Below are positions 10,108-18,789 of a stretch of 64,000 bases of DNA, piece by piece (position 1 is the first letter of the stretch; the number at the start of each line of letters is the position of its first letter). Below the pieces are notes generated by a model. That model saw only the letters and a program-made list of their open reading frames with translations, ran no database searches and was not told the DNA's origin. Origin of the DNA: Novosphingobium sp. CECT 9465. Its GTDB lineage: Bacteria > Pseudomonadota > Alphaproteobacteria > Sphingomonadales > Sphingomonadaceae. The stretch is from the NCBI RefSeq assembly GCF_920987055.1, contig NZ_CAKLBX010000001.1:3520501-3584500 (forward strand), read 5' to 3'. Both the position numbers and the translations under genes were made by a program.

Positions 10108-10112
10108 TCTAT

Positions 10113-11642
10113 TCAACCTTGGTCCAAGGCCATGGCGACATCACGATAGCGGGAGGTGACGGTGTTTCGGAGCTCGTCCCGATAGATGTAGGGATTTCGC
10201 TCCGGATTCCGCCACCGGAACTGCATCTTCTGGCTTGTGACCAGTCGTCGCAGCGCCTTGCCGACGGCATTGCCCTGATTGCTTCGACCGTAGACCAGCC
10301 ACGTCTTCGATTGGCCGGTTTCCGGCATGCGGTACCATTTACGCATCAAAGGCTTGATACGGGACCGGTACTTCTGCGCCAACCAGTGCGCCATTTTCCA
10401 GAACACGACGGTGTCGATGCGCCGGAATGTGCGCGCCGTGAAGTCGGTGAACCTGTAGAACGCAGCCCATCCCGCCAGCTGGCGGTTCAGACCGTCGATC
10501 ATGTCCACCGCGGCAACCTCATGATTGCCGGAGAGAGCCTCGACCAATCGGCGAGCGAAGGTCTTGGCCTTCTCCTTGGGTATCGTTGAGACCACGGACA
10601 TGCGTCCGCTCGATCCCCGCCTGCGGATAATCCGGTGCCCGAGGAACACGAACCCGTCGTCGACGTGGGTGATATGGCTCTTGTCCATATTCAACGTCAG
10701 CTTCAGGTCGTCTTCCAGAAAGGCCCGGCATTCCTCGCGGATGGCCTCGGCATGTGCCTTGGTGCCCTTGACGATGACAACGAAGTCATCGGCGTAACGG
10801 CAGTAGGCGACAGCAGGTTTCCATTGCCGGTTCTCGCGAACCGTGATGGGGCGCCCCTGCTGGATGCCGAAGTTCCATGCCCAGCGATCCTTTCGCGCCT
10901 TGTCGCTCAGGTATTTCGCCTCCAGCCACGCATCAAACTCATGGAGCATGATGTTGGACAGGAGCGGCGACAGCACGCCGCCTTGCGGTACACCTTCGCT
11001 TGAGGCGACGAACAGGCCACGGTCGACGTGGCCCGCCTTCAGGAATCGCCAGAGCAGATCAACAAACCGATCATCCCGGATTCGCCGCCGAACGCAGCGA
11101 AGCAGAAGCCGGTGGTGGACCGTATCGAAGTAGCTCGCCAGATCACCTTCGATGATCCAGCGGCCCCGCGCTCCGGCACCACTATCCTGCAACTGTATCT
11201 TCACGGTCCGGACAGCGTGATGCACGCTGCGTTCCGGCCTGAAGCCGTAGGAGAGGCGATGGAAGTCGCTTTCCCAGATCGGCTCCATGGCCATCAGCAT
11301 CGCGCGCTGGACGATGCGGTCTTTCAGGGTCGGGATACCAAGTGGTCGTTTCTTGCCATTGGCTTTCGGGATATAGATTCGCCTGACCGGCTGCGGGTGA
11401 TAACTCCCCGTCAGCAAGTCCGTTCGCAGACTGGCCAGCTGTTCTGCCAGTACGGCCTGCATCCGTCGCTTGTCCATTCCGTCGATGCCCGGCGTATTGG
11501 CGCCACTCGACGCCAGCACGATCCGAGCCGCCTCGGCAAGCCACGCCCGATCGGCAATGAGCCGGAGAAGGCGATCGAACTTGCGGTTCTGGTCGCTCTC
11601 GGCCCACGTCGCGAGCTTGTGCTGCATTTCGCTGATTATCAA
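10113..11642 (-). CDS. ltrA: Group II intron reverse transcriptase/maturase
   Basis: 509 residues. RT domains are visible in order: PVRRIYIPKANGKKRPLGIP, SYGFRPERSVHHAV, EGDLASYFDTVHH, SEGVPQGGVLSPLLSNI and the catalytic CRYADDFVVIV (YADD at 283-286). The maturase domain X follows (FRRIDTVVFWKMAHWL). There is no C-terminal HNH endonuclease with paired cysteines, so mobility would rely on reverse splicing into exposed single strands rather than on second-strand cleavage. The protein binds its own intron RNA to promote splicing and then copies it into DNA. Confidence 0.94.
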   Translation of the reverse strand: MIISEMQHKLATWAESDQNRKFDRLLRLIADRAWLAEAARIVLASSGANTPGIDGMDKRRMQAVLAEQLASLRTDLLTGSYHPQPVRRIYIPKANGKKRPLGIPTLKDRIVQRAMLMAMEPIWESDFHRLSYGFRPERSVHHAVRTVKIQLQDSGAGARGRWIIEGDLASYFDTVHHRLLLRCVRRRIRDDRFVDLLWRFLKAGHVDRGLFVASSEGVPQGGVLSPLLSNIMLHEFDAWLEAKYLSDKARKDRWAWNFGIQQGRPITVRENRQWKPAVAYCRYADDFVVIVKGTKAHAEAIREECRAFLEDDLKLTLNMDKSHITHVDDGFVFLGHRIIRRRGSSGRMSVVSTIPKEKAKTFARRLVEALSGNHEVAAVDMIDGLNRQLAGWAAFYRFTDFTARTFRRIDTVVFWKMAHWLAQKYRSRIKPLMRKWYRMPETGQSKTWLVYGRSNQGNAVGKALRRLVTSQKMQFRWRNPERNPYIYRDELRNTVTSRYRDVAMALDQG

Positions 11643-12278
11643 AGGTCTTCACCTCGTTTGGTCAGGTAGTTTGCACTTCAAGCTGATTGAACTGTCCCCC
11701 TTCGCCATGTGACAGGCTTTCCCTGTCGCGGACTACTACGGGGACTCCGCCAGCACGGTGGACATCGGGGCCAACTCCCTTGGCATTCCATCATGCCTTC
11801 CCTCGTTCATATGCTGGACTTTCGCGCGCTGGGGAGGCTGCCGGTCGCAGTCCTTGTCCTTGCGTCCCGCAAGTCGATGCCGATGCCATGGCCTGGCTGC
11901 ATTCTCTCCATGGCTCCATGCGGACGGGCTACATTTCCGGCCACATTCGGATGTCGCCGACATACGTCTCCGGCGCCATCATCAGCATTCCGCCTGTTAA
12001 GCCGTGTAGGCGAAGGCGACATTTCAGCCCTCGGATGCGGATTAACCGGTTCGTGTTCCTCAACCTTCCAGCGCTACAGCCTCGGGGACCATCTCGGCGT
12101 AACGGCTTCGCCTCAATCCCCTTTACCTGCGGGCTACGTCACCCTGCCAGTTGACGGCAGGTCACCGCCGCTTGGGCTCATGCCCCCTCACAGCAGAGGG
12201 CAAGGCATTCGTTCAGTTCCTCCTTTCTCCTTTGCATTCCAGTCATATGCACCCCGGACCATCCGGGACGAGGCGCAC

Positions 12279-12717
12279 AGTAGGTAAAATCAGTCTGCCA
12301 CATCTCGTTTACCCGCGTGGTCTTGGTGTGGAACTGATCGGCGGCCTTGATCACGACATAGGCCGGGCTGGTGATCAGATCGTGGGCCTTCAACAGACGG
12401 TAAACCGTGGCTTCCGACACGAAGTAGCGCCTCTCATCGGTAAAACGCACCGCCAGTTCCCGGGGGCTTAGCTCGGACTGCCCCAGCGCCAGCTCGATGA
12501 TCTGATCATGGATGTCAGGCGGGATCCGGTTCCACACCCGGCTCGGTGTCGATGGCCGATCCTCCAGCGCCTCCGGGCCGCCTTCGAGGAACCGGTCGTA
12601 CCAGCGGTAGAAGGTCCGACGGGCAATGCCGAGCTCGTCCAACGTGTGCTTGGCTGGTAGGTGCGATTGCTCGACGATCCGGATGATCTCGAGCTTCTCC
12701 GATGCTGGATACCTCAT
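12279..12717 (-). CDS. Transposase orfB of IS copy A, 5' exon
   Basis: First 146 codons plus one base of orfB: an N-terminal HTH (HTLDELGIARRTFYRWYDRF) and the first catalytic Asp in QTDFTY, immediately before the intron. The ATG overlaps the orfA stop (ATGA). Identical in frame and length to the corresponding part of copies B and C. Confidence 0.85.
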
Positions 12718-13100
12718 TCGTCGTCGCCCCCATCCGCGATCATACTTTTTTTGAGCAGACGGTTTTCGAGCGTCAGGTCGGCAACGCATTCCTTCAGGGC
12801 ACGGGCTTCGCGGCGCAGGTCCTGCACCTCGCCGGTGGTTGCGGCACGGGCAGTGTCGCCAGCCAGGCGACGCTTGCCCGCTTCCATGAACTCCTTCGAC
12901 CAGGTGTAATACAGGCTTTGGGCGATGCCTTCCTTGCGGCACAGCTCGGCAATGCTGTCCTCGCCGCGCAGGCCATCCAGCACGATCCTGATCTTGTCTT
13001 CGGCCGAGAAGTGCCGACGGGTCTGCCGCCGGATGTCCTTCACCACCCGCTCGGCAGGGGCCTTCATCGGCGATTTTTTTAAGGAGTGTTGGGGCTTCAT
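12714..13100 (-). CDS. Transposase orfA of IS copy A
   Basis: 128 residues with an HTH (HFSAEDKIRIVLDGLRGEDS, then AELCRKEGIAQSLYYTW) and a C-terminal leucine-zipper-like helix ending ENRLLKKSM. It corresponds to the DNA-binding orfA of IS3-type elements. An A7 run before the stop could allow a -1 shift into orfB. Its start codon lies at the base of a long hairpin (see copy C). Confidence 0.85.
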   Translation of the reverse strand: MKPQHSLKKSPMKAPAERVVKDIRRQTRRHFSAEDKIRIVLDGLRGEDSIAELCRKEGIAQSLYYTWSKEFMEAGKRRLAGDTARAATTGEVQDLRREARALKECVADLTLENRLLKKSMIADGGDDE

Positions 13101-13152
13101 CTTCGTTCCTTCGTCACTACGACGAAGCCCCAACACTCCTTAAATCACAACC

Positions 13153-13740
13153 TCAAATCTGTGCCATTGGTGCTGACGGGGAACAGTAGCCATCGGCGGC
13201 GCGCAGCGCCGCCACGTAGGCCCGGCGGGTTTCTTTGGCTTCGACCAGATTGGCGCGGCCCCATGTAAAGCGGGGTAGGGTAAGCTGCACGGCCAGCAGG
13301 TCTGCTGCAAGGCGCGCATGGCGTCCGTTTCCATTGGGAAACGGATGGATGGCGACCAACCGGTGATGAAACCGCACCGCGATTTCATCGGCGGGGTAGG
13401 TGGCATGGTCGATCCAGTAGCGCACATCGTCCAGCAGTTGATGCAGGTCCATACCAATGCGGTAGGCGTCTACGCCGATGTTGCGCCCGGTCGTGCGGTA
13501 TTGCCCGGCCCAGCGCCAAACTTGCCCGAACATCCGCTTGTGCAGGGATTTCAGGAAGCGTTCGTCCAGCACATCGCGCTTGCGTCCGAACGCCCAGCGG
13601 TCGGCCTCTTCGATGCCAATTTGCTCGGCCTCGTTTAGTTCATGGCGCAACGTGATGTAGGCTGGAATCAGCCCCTCGCGCTCTTCGGCGGTGAGGGGTG
13701 TCGCTGCGTCATCTTCATCGTCAAACAGCGAGTCGCTCAT
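13153..13740 (-). pseudogene. Fic/DOC family protein (mobile mystery protein B type), C-terminus replaced by IS sequence
   Basis: Residues 1-185 are native. The Fic motif reads HPFPNGNGRHARLAADLL (full H-P-F-x-x-G-N-G-R), so the AMP-transferase active site is intact. YRTTGRNIGVDAYRI is the flap region. The last native codon is at 13186; ten further residues come from the insertion sequence, replacing what I expect to be a short tail. Fic proteins attach AMP or related groups to target proteins. It forms a pair with the overlapping HTH gene upstream (ATGA overlap), the arrangement of mobile mystery proteins A and B found on integrative elements. Because only the tail is altered it may still act. 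Confidence 0.82.
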
Positions 13741-14195
13741 GCCTCATCCCATAAACGGCGCGCGGGACCGTCCAAATAAGCTGCAATCAGGCGTTCGCGC
13801 GCGTCGGCAAGGTCGCGCGCATCCAACGCCTGATCTTCTAAGCGCATGGTGTGATGCACGCGGGCCAGCTCTGCGTCGGCCAGAGCGACGGCGCGGGCGC
13901 GGCGCAATTCGTCCAGCGGCTTGGTTGGCACAATAGCGTAAACGAAGGTGCAGCCCATGGCCTCGGCAGCTTCGCGCATGCTCTTGATGGTGGTGCCGCC
14001 CGTTACCTCGGCCTTTTCCAGCGCGGATACGCGCGAAGGAACGACGCGAAGGCGCGCAGCCAATTGCGCGCTGCTCATTCCCAAGGCTTCGCGCAGCGCG
14101 CGCAGCCAGCCGCGCGCAGGGGGCGTTAGCTCGATTTCCCGCAACGGGGAAAGCTTGCGCTCTAGGTGCTTACGGGCAAGTTCGCTCTGGTTCAT
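13737..14195 (-). CDS. Mobile mystery protein A: HTH regulator paired with Fic
   Basis: 152 residues. An XRE-type HTH in the middle (LGMSSAQLAARLRVVPSRVSALEKAEVTG is the helix-turn-helix region) is followed by a block around MREAAEAMGCTFVYAIVP typical of the mobile mystery A family. Likely the antitoxin or repressor partner of the downstream Fic gene, which it overlaps by 4 bases. An AT-rich promoter region with repeated half-sites lies just upstream. Confidence 0.83.
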   Translation of the reverse strand: MNQSELARKHLERKLSPLREIELTPPARGWLRALREALGMSSAQLAARLRVVPSRVSALEKAEVTGGTTIKSMREAAEAMGCTFVYAIVPTKPLDELRRARAVALADAELARVHHTMRLEDQALDARDLADARERLIAAYLDGPARRLWDEA

Positions 14196-14282
14196 GACAC
14201 TTATCTGTGAATTTATATTGCCTTGTTTATCACAAATATGTGCACTATTCCAGAATATTATTCATCAATAAGTGAATCTGTA
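14196..14282 (-). promoter_or_regulatory. AT-rich promoter/operator region of the HTH-Fic pair
   Basis: Eighty-seven bases far richer in A+T than the surroundings. CACTTAT near 14200 and ATAAGTG near 14270 form an inverted pair about 65 bases apart, each followed or preceded by a GAAT/TTCA half-site. This would suit autoregulation by the HTH protein. Inference only. Confidence 0.4.
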
Positions 14283-14579
14283 TCAGAACAAGCAGCCCTG
14301 CCTGCTGGCGTCGATATGCGCCAGCCAATCGGGCTTAGCTGCTTCCTCGTCCAGCCACGCCGTCACCTGCGCGACCACATCGCCGCCATGGGCGTCAACC
14401 GTGCCGATGGGTACGAAGTGCGACCGATAGCCGGTGCCGGTGATGGGCAACGCCGCCCCTTCGGGCGCGATACTGCGAATTTCCAGATGCTCAATAGCGG
14501 TCCAGCGGCGGGGCGTATGCACCACGCGAATGGTGATTGTCCGCCATGTCAGGCTGTAGGTTCGCGATTGCGGCTCCAT
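14283..14579 (-). CDS. Hypothetical protein co-transcribed with ardA
   Basis: 98 residues starting MEPQSRTYSLTWRTITIRVVH, a single base after the ardA stop, so almost certainly translationally coupled. It contains a short beta-rich region and a C-terminal DWLAHIDASRQGCLF. I do not recognise a family; by position it may be an accessory anti-restriction or regulatory protein of the mobile element. Confidence 0.65.
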   Translation of the reverse strand: MEPQSRTYSLTWRTITIRVVHTPRRWTAIEHLEIRSIAPEGAALPITGTGYRSHFVPIGTVDAHGGDVVAQVTAWLDEEAAKPDWLAHIDASRQGCLF

Positions 14580-14580
14580 A

Positions 14581-15117
14581 TCAGTGCCCCGCGAACACGT
14601 GCACGGCATCCCATGCAGTCTGCACGGTGAACAGGTCGCCGTTCATTTCGGCATCGCGGGCCATGGCGGGCCAGTCGATATAGTAGCGGAGCGCATGGGG
14701 AATGGCGGTGCTGTCCTCCGTCACTTCCTGCACATAATCGGCAAGGCTGGCATAAGTGCCCAGATGGCGGTCCTCGATGGCCTCGCGGGCTTCGTCCAGT
14801 TCGCCGCTGCAATGGTCCAGCAAGGCCACGCCCAACGCGCCATGCTCGGCAATGAATGCGGCAAGTTCGCTCACATGGTCAAAGCTGGCATATTCCTCGA
14901 TGCGCGCACCGCCGAACCCCTCATAATCATGGATGGCCCATTCTTCGGCCCCAGCGATGGGCGATGCGGCCAGCATGGCCTTTACCTCATCGTAAATGGC
15001 CCAAGGCTCCTGTGCGGCGTCGATCCAAGCGCCGTGCAGATAGCCGTTATTGTAGGCGGCAAGGCAGGCCACATAGATGCGGGGTTGTTCGATCTGGTTG
15101 GTGGTGAAGGCTCCCAT
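14581..15117 (-). CDS. ardA: Antirestriction protein ArdA
   Basis: 178 residues. RIYVACLAAYNNGYLHGAWID is the hallmark ArdA N-terminus; the rest is strongly acidic (many Glu and Asp), as expected of a DNA mimic that blocks type I restriction-modification enzymes. Typical of conjugative plasmids and ICEs, where it protects entering DNA. A GC hairpin (15136-15160) precedes the start. Confidence 0.9.
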   Translation of the reverse strand: MGAFTTNQIEQPRIYVACLAAYNNGYLHGAWIDAAQEPWAIYDEVKAMLAASPIAGAEEWAIHDYEGFGGARIEEYASFDHVSELAAFIAEHGALGVALLDHCSGELDEAREAIEDRHLGTYASLADYVQEVTEDSTAIPHALRYYIDWPAMARDAEMNGDLFTVQTAWDAVHVFAGH

Positions 15118-15135
15118 TTCTGTCTCCGTCGGTTT

Positions 15136-15160
15136 GGGTTTCAGGTGCGATCTGAAACCC
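15136..15160. repeat. Inverted repeat upstream of ardA
   Basis: GGGTTTCAG and CTGAAACCC form a perfect 9-bp inverted repeat with a 7-base spacer, 19 bases before the ardA start. There is no T-tract on the ardA side, so an operator or a single-strand-active promoter hairpin is more likely than a terminator. The following 225 bases up to the next gene hold no recognisable feature. Confidence 0.5.
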
Positions 15161-15466
15161 TGCCCATGCGGCGAGCATCGGGGGGCAAACGGAGCAAGTG
15201 GCTCCGCGGGGAACCGGCTGCACGCAACGCAGTGGAGGAAGCTGGGCGGAAGGCACTTCGCAGTGCGCTGGGGGCAGCGCCCCAGCCCTTGCGTTAGCGG
15301 TCGTCACCGGATGGCAAAAACGCCGCAGGCGGTTGCGGGCGCACCGCGCCTAGAACGCGTGCCGAAGGCAACGCCCCGCTAAGAATTGTTACGGAATCCC
15401 AGCATCATTGTTCTTGCCAACAAACGGCAAAAGGGAGGAGAATTTCAGGACGGGAGCGTCGGAATT

Positions 15467-17593
15467 ATGATTGCCCCGTCAGAAGTGCATTTCTGGAGGT
15501 ACTTTTTGGAGCTGAGAGCCTTTTGCGCGACGGTCGATCAGACATCGGGTGGCATCAATGACATCCGCGAGAGCCCGCAAGCGCTGTATGACTATGTAGG
15601 ACTTAATTTTGAAGGGACCTACCAGCTCGCAGCGGTTCGGGATGCGTTGAATGAACAAGTCCGATCTGCATTTCAGTCTGGCCATCGGACCGCTGCAACC
15701 CTTTGTCGCAGCCTGATTACAGATTTAATTCGCGAGCATGTGCTGTTCGATCAACCTCTTGACCCATACTACGAGATTTTGACGCGCATTCGTGATGCTG
15801 CCCGGCAGGTCGATGACGCTGGAGAAATCGACGGTGATTGGAAGGCTGCAATCAAAGCGGCACGAGATGGCGTCGAACTCTCGAACTTCCCCCGATCCGA
15901 CCTCCGCTCACCGCATGCACGGGATTATAATGTTGCCGAGGCGGCTAAGGCACTGAGATCGGCAGGCTATGCGATCCGCCTCGAACCGGGGTTCATTGCC
16001 GTAGAGGAAGCGGCCCAGACCTTACTTGTTGGCGAAATCGAGCGACTTGCGGCAGCGATTGGCGGTATCAACATTGCCAAGCGGATATTCGCCCGGATCA
16101 CCCCGGCCTACGACAACGCGATGGGCCGATATCATCTCGTTCCTTCTATCTCGATGATGGGCGGCGGCAGTCCGCAAATTCCATTCGGCTATATCCTTCA
16201 ACTGGCCGTCAAGCACCTTGAGGCAAGGGCCCCAATTGCCATGCATGATGCGCATTGGGCGCGACTGACCGGTCTGGCCACTGCGTATGCGGCGGTTATT
16301 GATGTGCAGCCCTACTATCCGGCGGTGTGGGGCACCATGGATGCACAAGGTCTGCTGAATTACCTACGTGAACAGGCCCTTTATGACTCGATGTTTCGGT
16401 TCCCGCAGTTGCGGGCATCCGATGTCCTCAAAATCTGTCGTGGCGCATTCTCATTTTATGACTCCGACCAGCAAAACCCCGGCGGTTGGACCTTAAGCCA
16501 GGCGTTCGATATCATCAGCTATCTGGTTTCACCTAGCCATGACGTTCGTGGCCCCGTCGTTGTCGACGAACGGGCGGTGAGACGCTGTCTGCCGCACATT
16601 CCCAGAGCGGCAATTTCCATTATTCTCAAAGAGGTTCTTTCACACCCGGCCGGAGGACCAAATCAGCATTTTTCCCTTCCAACGGATGCCCCCACGCCTG
16701 AAAATAAGGGAAAGGGTGCCGATTTTTATCTAAAGCCACTGATCCGCAGGCCCGGCAATCGCTATCTTATCATCGACAGATCGATGTGCGGTTGGGGTTA
16801 CATCGAAGCTTTGCTGACCGCTTTAAGACCGCACGTCCAAGATCTTGATTCCAAAGTTGGAACCGCAATGGAGCGGTTTATCGAAGCAGAGTTTGCGTTA
16901 CGCAATGTCGAGGCTTTCGGTGGAGACTATGATGAGGTTGGTCACGGGGAATGCGATTTGGTGGTGCCGACGCCTGACGTGCTTGTGTTTCTGGAATTGA
17001 AAAAGAAATCGCTCACCCGCTTGGCACGAGCAGGGGTGGATGCGGAACTTCTCCTGGCACTGGCGGGAAGCATGCTTGACGCCCTTGCCCAGGCGGGTTG
17101 GCACGAGCTTCGCATCGAGCGCGCAGGTTCTTTAGACCTCGTGAAGGATGGCACCACGCGCCGAGTTGCACTTGATGGTCGCAGAATTGAAAAAGTTGCC
17201 GTGGGCATGATGGACTTTGGCAGCTTTCAGGATAGAACCGTTCTCAAGCAGTTCCTTGAAGCGACCTTGAATGTAAATTTTGGCTCTTCGGACCCTGCAT
17301 ACGATAAGAAATTGAAAAAAATTAATGCTGCACTCGATGAGATCCGCGACCAATATAACGTTGCTCATTCTGGTAATTCCGAAGTTCGTCAACCTTTCTT
17401 CAATTGCTGGTTCATGAGCATCTCGCAGATTTTAATTTTGCTGGATGAGGTTTCGGATTCTGCGACATTCAAGGATGCTTTATGGAGCTACCGACATATG
17501 GTTACAGGGACATCTGATCTCTATTTTGAAATATCAAACATGCGCAGGATCAAAGCGGAAATTTCGGTGCAATCGCAGACCCCGGACTACTAA
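15467..17593 (+). CDS. Unrecognised large protein with a PD-(D/E)XK nuclease-like motif
   Basis: 708 residues from the ATG at 15467, chosen because a GGGAG lies about 10 bases upstream; a TTG at 15386 would add 27 residues. I do not recognise the family. The first 480 residues are mostly helical with no clear motif. Near residue 497, HGECDLVVPTPDVLVFLELKKK gives D-x12-E-x-K, preceded by RFIEAEF about 30 residues earlier: the layout of a PD-(D/E)XK nuclease core. The last 200 residues include QPFFNCWFMSISQILILLDEV, a buried helix. Base composition is lower in GC than the neighbours, pointing to transfer. It sits alone between ardA (divergent) and an IS-cut gene. A defence or restriction role is inference from motif and context. 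Confidence 0.72.
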   Translation: MIAPSEVHFWRYFLELRAFCATVDQTSGGINDIRESPQALYDYVGLNFEGTYQLAAVRDALNEQVRSAFQSGHRTAATLCRSLITDLIREHVLFDQPLDPYYEILTRIRDAARQVDDAGEIDGDWKAAIKAARDGVELSNFPRSDLRSPHARDYNVAEAAKALRSAGYAIRLEPGFIAVEEAAQTLLVGEIERLAAAIGGINIAKRIFARITPAYDNAMGRYHLVPSISMMGGGSPQIPFGYILQLAVKHLEARAPIAMHDAHWARLTGLATAYAAVIDVQPYYPAVWGTMDAQGLLNYLREQALYDSMFRFPQLRASDVLKICRGAFSFYDSDQQNPGGWTLSQAFDIISYLVSPSHDVRGPVVVDERAVRRCLPHIPRAAISIILKEVLSHPAGGPNQHFSLPTDAPTPENKGKGADFYLKPLIRRPGNRYLIIDRSMCGWGYIEALLTALRPHVQDLDSKVGTAMERFIEAEFALRNVEAFGGDYDEVGHGECDLVVPTPDVLVFLELKKKSLTRLARAGVDAELLLALAGSMLDALAQAGWHELRIERAGSLDLVKDGTTRRVALDGRRIEKVAVGMMDFGSFQDRTVLKQFLEATLNVNFGSSDPAYDKKLKKINAALDEIRDQYNVAHSGNSEVRQPFFNCWFMSISQILILLDEVSDSATFKDALWSYRHMVTGTSDLYFEISNMRRIKAEISVQSQTPDY

Positions 17594-17734
17594 TCACGAT
17601 CCACGCCATTGAATGCAGCGACAAGCGCTTGTGCGCGCGTCGCCAATGCCCCCCCGCCCGCAGCCAATGCCACGACCCTATCGCGGGCGGAATCGAAGTC
17701 GAGAAAGCTCTCAAGATGGTTCCGCTTTAGGACC
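17590..17734 (-). pseudogene. 3' fragment of an unidentified gene cut by IS copy B
   Basis: An open frame enters from the IS boundary at 17734 and runs 47 codons to a TAG at 17590-17592. It includes LKRNHLESFLDFDSARDRVV and ends AAFNGVDRD. The composition looks coding, and it converges on the preceding gene with a 4-base overlap, as real neighbours do. The family is unknown; the 5' part was lost with the IS insertion. Confidence 0.5.
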
Positions 17735-17808
17735 TGTCCGTCGTCAGAACATTCGGCACAACTCGCGGCGTAAATTAGCGGAGTGCGGACCTCGTCTGGG
17801 GGTTGATG

Positions 17809-18789
17809 TTAGGCGGCGAGCTTGCGGTGTTGCAAGCGCCGATGTTCGATGGTCTGTCGCTTGATCCTTTCGCGCTGTTTGATGATGGCTGGAGCCCTGC
17901 CGAAGTAGGCATCGGCGGGCGTCACGTTGTTCAGGCTCTCGTGGTAACGCTGGTGGTTGTAGTACTCGACGAAGGCCTCGATTTGGGCTTCGAGGTCGCC
18001 GGGCAAAAAGTAGTTTTCCAGCAGGATGCGGTTTTTCAGGGTTTGGTGCCAGCGCTCGATCTTGCCCTGGGTTTGCGGGTGCATCGGGGCACCGCGCACG
18101 TGGCTCATCTTCCGGGCCTCAATGTATTCAGCCAATTCGCCGGCGATGTAGCTGGGGCCATTATCCGACAACAGCCTGGGCTTGTGCAGCACCGTGGCGC
18201 TGTCGCAGCCCGATGCGCCAAGGGCCAGGTCGAGCGTGTCGGTCACATCCTCGGCGCGCATGTTGGTGCACAGTTTCCAGGCGATAATGTAGCGCGAGAA
18301 GTCGTCGAGCACGGTCGACAGGTACATCCAGCCCCACCCGATGATCTTGAAGTAGGTAAAATCAGTCTGCCACATCTCGTTTACCCGCGTGGTCTTGGTG
18401 TGGAACTGATCGGCGGCCTTGATCACGACATAGGCCGGGCTGGTGATCAGATCGTGGGCCTTCAACAGACGGTAAACCGTGGCTTCCGACACGAAGTAGC
18501 GCCTCTCATCGGTAAAACGCACCGCCAGTTCCCGGGGGCTTAGCTCGGACTGCCCCAGCGCCAGCTCGATGATCTGATCATGGATGTCAGGCGGGATCCG
18601 GTTCCACACCCGGCTCGGTGTCGATGGCCGATCCTCCAGCGCCTCCGGGCCGCCTTCGAGGAACCGGTCGTACCAGCGGTAGAAGGTCCGACGGGCAATG
18701 CCGAGCTCGTCCAACGTGTGCTTGGCTGGTAGGTGCGATTGCTCGACGATCCGGATGATCTCGAGCTTCTCCGATGCTGGATACCTCAT
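17809..18789 (-). CDS. Transposase orfB of IS copy B
   Basis: 326 residues from the ATG at 18787-18789, overlapping the orfA stop by 4 bases. HTH at the N-terminus; catalytic D143 (QTDFTYF), D209 (LSDNGPS) and E245 (GKIERWH) give a DD(35)E spacing. The C-terminus is basic. It catalyses the cut-and-join steps of transposition, alone or fused to orfA by -1 frameshifting. Confidence 0.92.
   Translation of the reverse strand: MRYPASEKLEIIRIVEQSHLPAKHTLDELGIARRTFYRWYDRFLEGGPEALEDRPSTPSRVWNRIPPDIHDQIIELALGQSELSPRELAVRFTDERRYFVSEATVYRLLKAHDLITSPAYVVIKAADQFHTKTTRVNEMWQTDFTYFKIIGWGWMYLSTVLDDFSRYIIAWKLCTNMRAEDVTDTLDLALGASGCDSATVLHKPRLLSDNGPSYIAGELAEYIEARKMSHVRGAPMHPQTQGKIERWHQTLKNRILLENYFLPGDLEAQIEAFVEYYNHQRYHESLNNVTPADAYFGRAPAIIKQRERIKRQTIEHRRLQHRKLAA

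Larger units (their letters stand above)
10039..12278 (-). mobile_element. Group II intron inside the transposase gene
   Basis: Boundaries are fixed by comparison with the two uninterrupted copies of the element. On the minus strand the intron starts GTGCG and ends CTCCAC, the expected GUGYG...AY ends. A 34-nt domain V lies at 10074-10107 (GAGCCGTATGCGC ... GCACGTACGGTTC), followed by a domain VI-like hairpin. The RT/maturase ORF occupies domain IV. About 630 bases before the ORF form domains I-III. Removal restores a perfect 981-nt transposase frame, so the intron should be splicing-competent if folded correctly. Confidence 0.93.
9423..13185 (-). mobile_element. Insertion sequence copy A (IS3/IS481-like, DD(35)E), split by a group II intron
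   Basis: Ends match copies B and C: TGTCCGTCGTCAGAACATTC at one side and, inverted, TGTTCCCCGTCAGCACCA at the other, an imperfect inverted repeat of about 25 bp. Removing the 2240-bp intron (10039-12278) leaves exactly 1523 bp, the size of the intact copies. Encodes orfA and orfB on the minus strand. The flanks (ctgcg on the left, gtagc on the right) show no target duplication, so the element has been involved in a rearrangement since insertion. Confidence 0.9.

Noticed and set aside
12178..12942. 254-codon minus-strand frame ending in the group II intron
   Set aside because: It is the 5' exon of orfB reading into the intron, not a separate gene.
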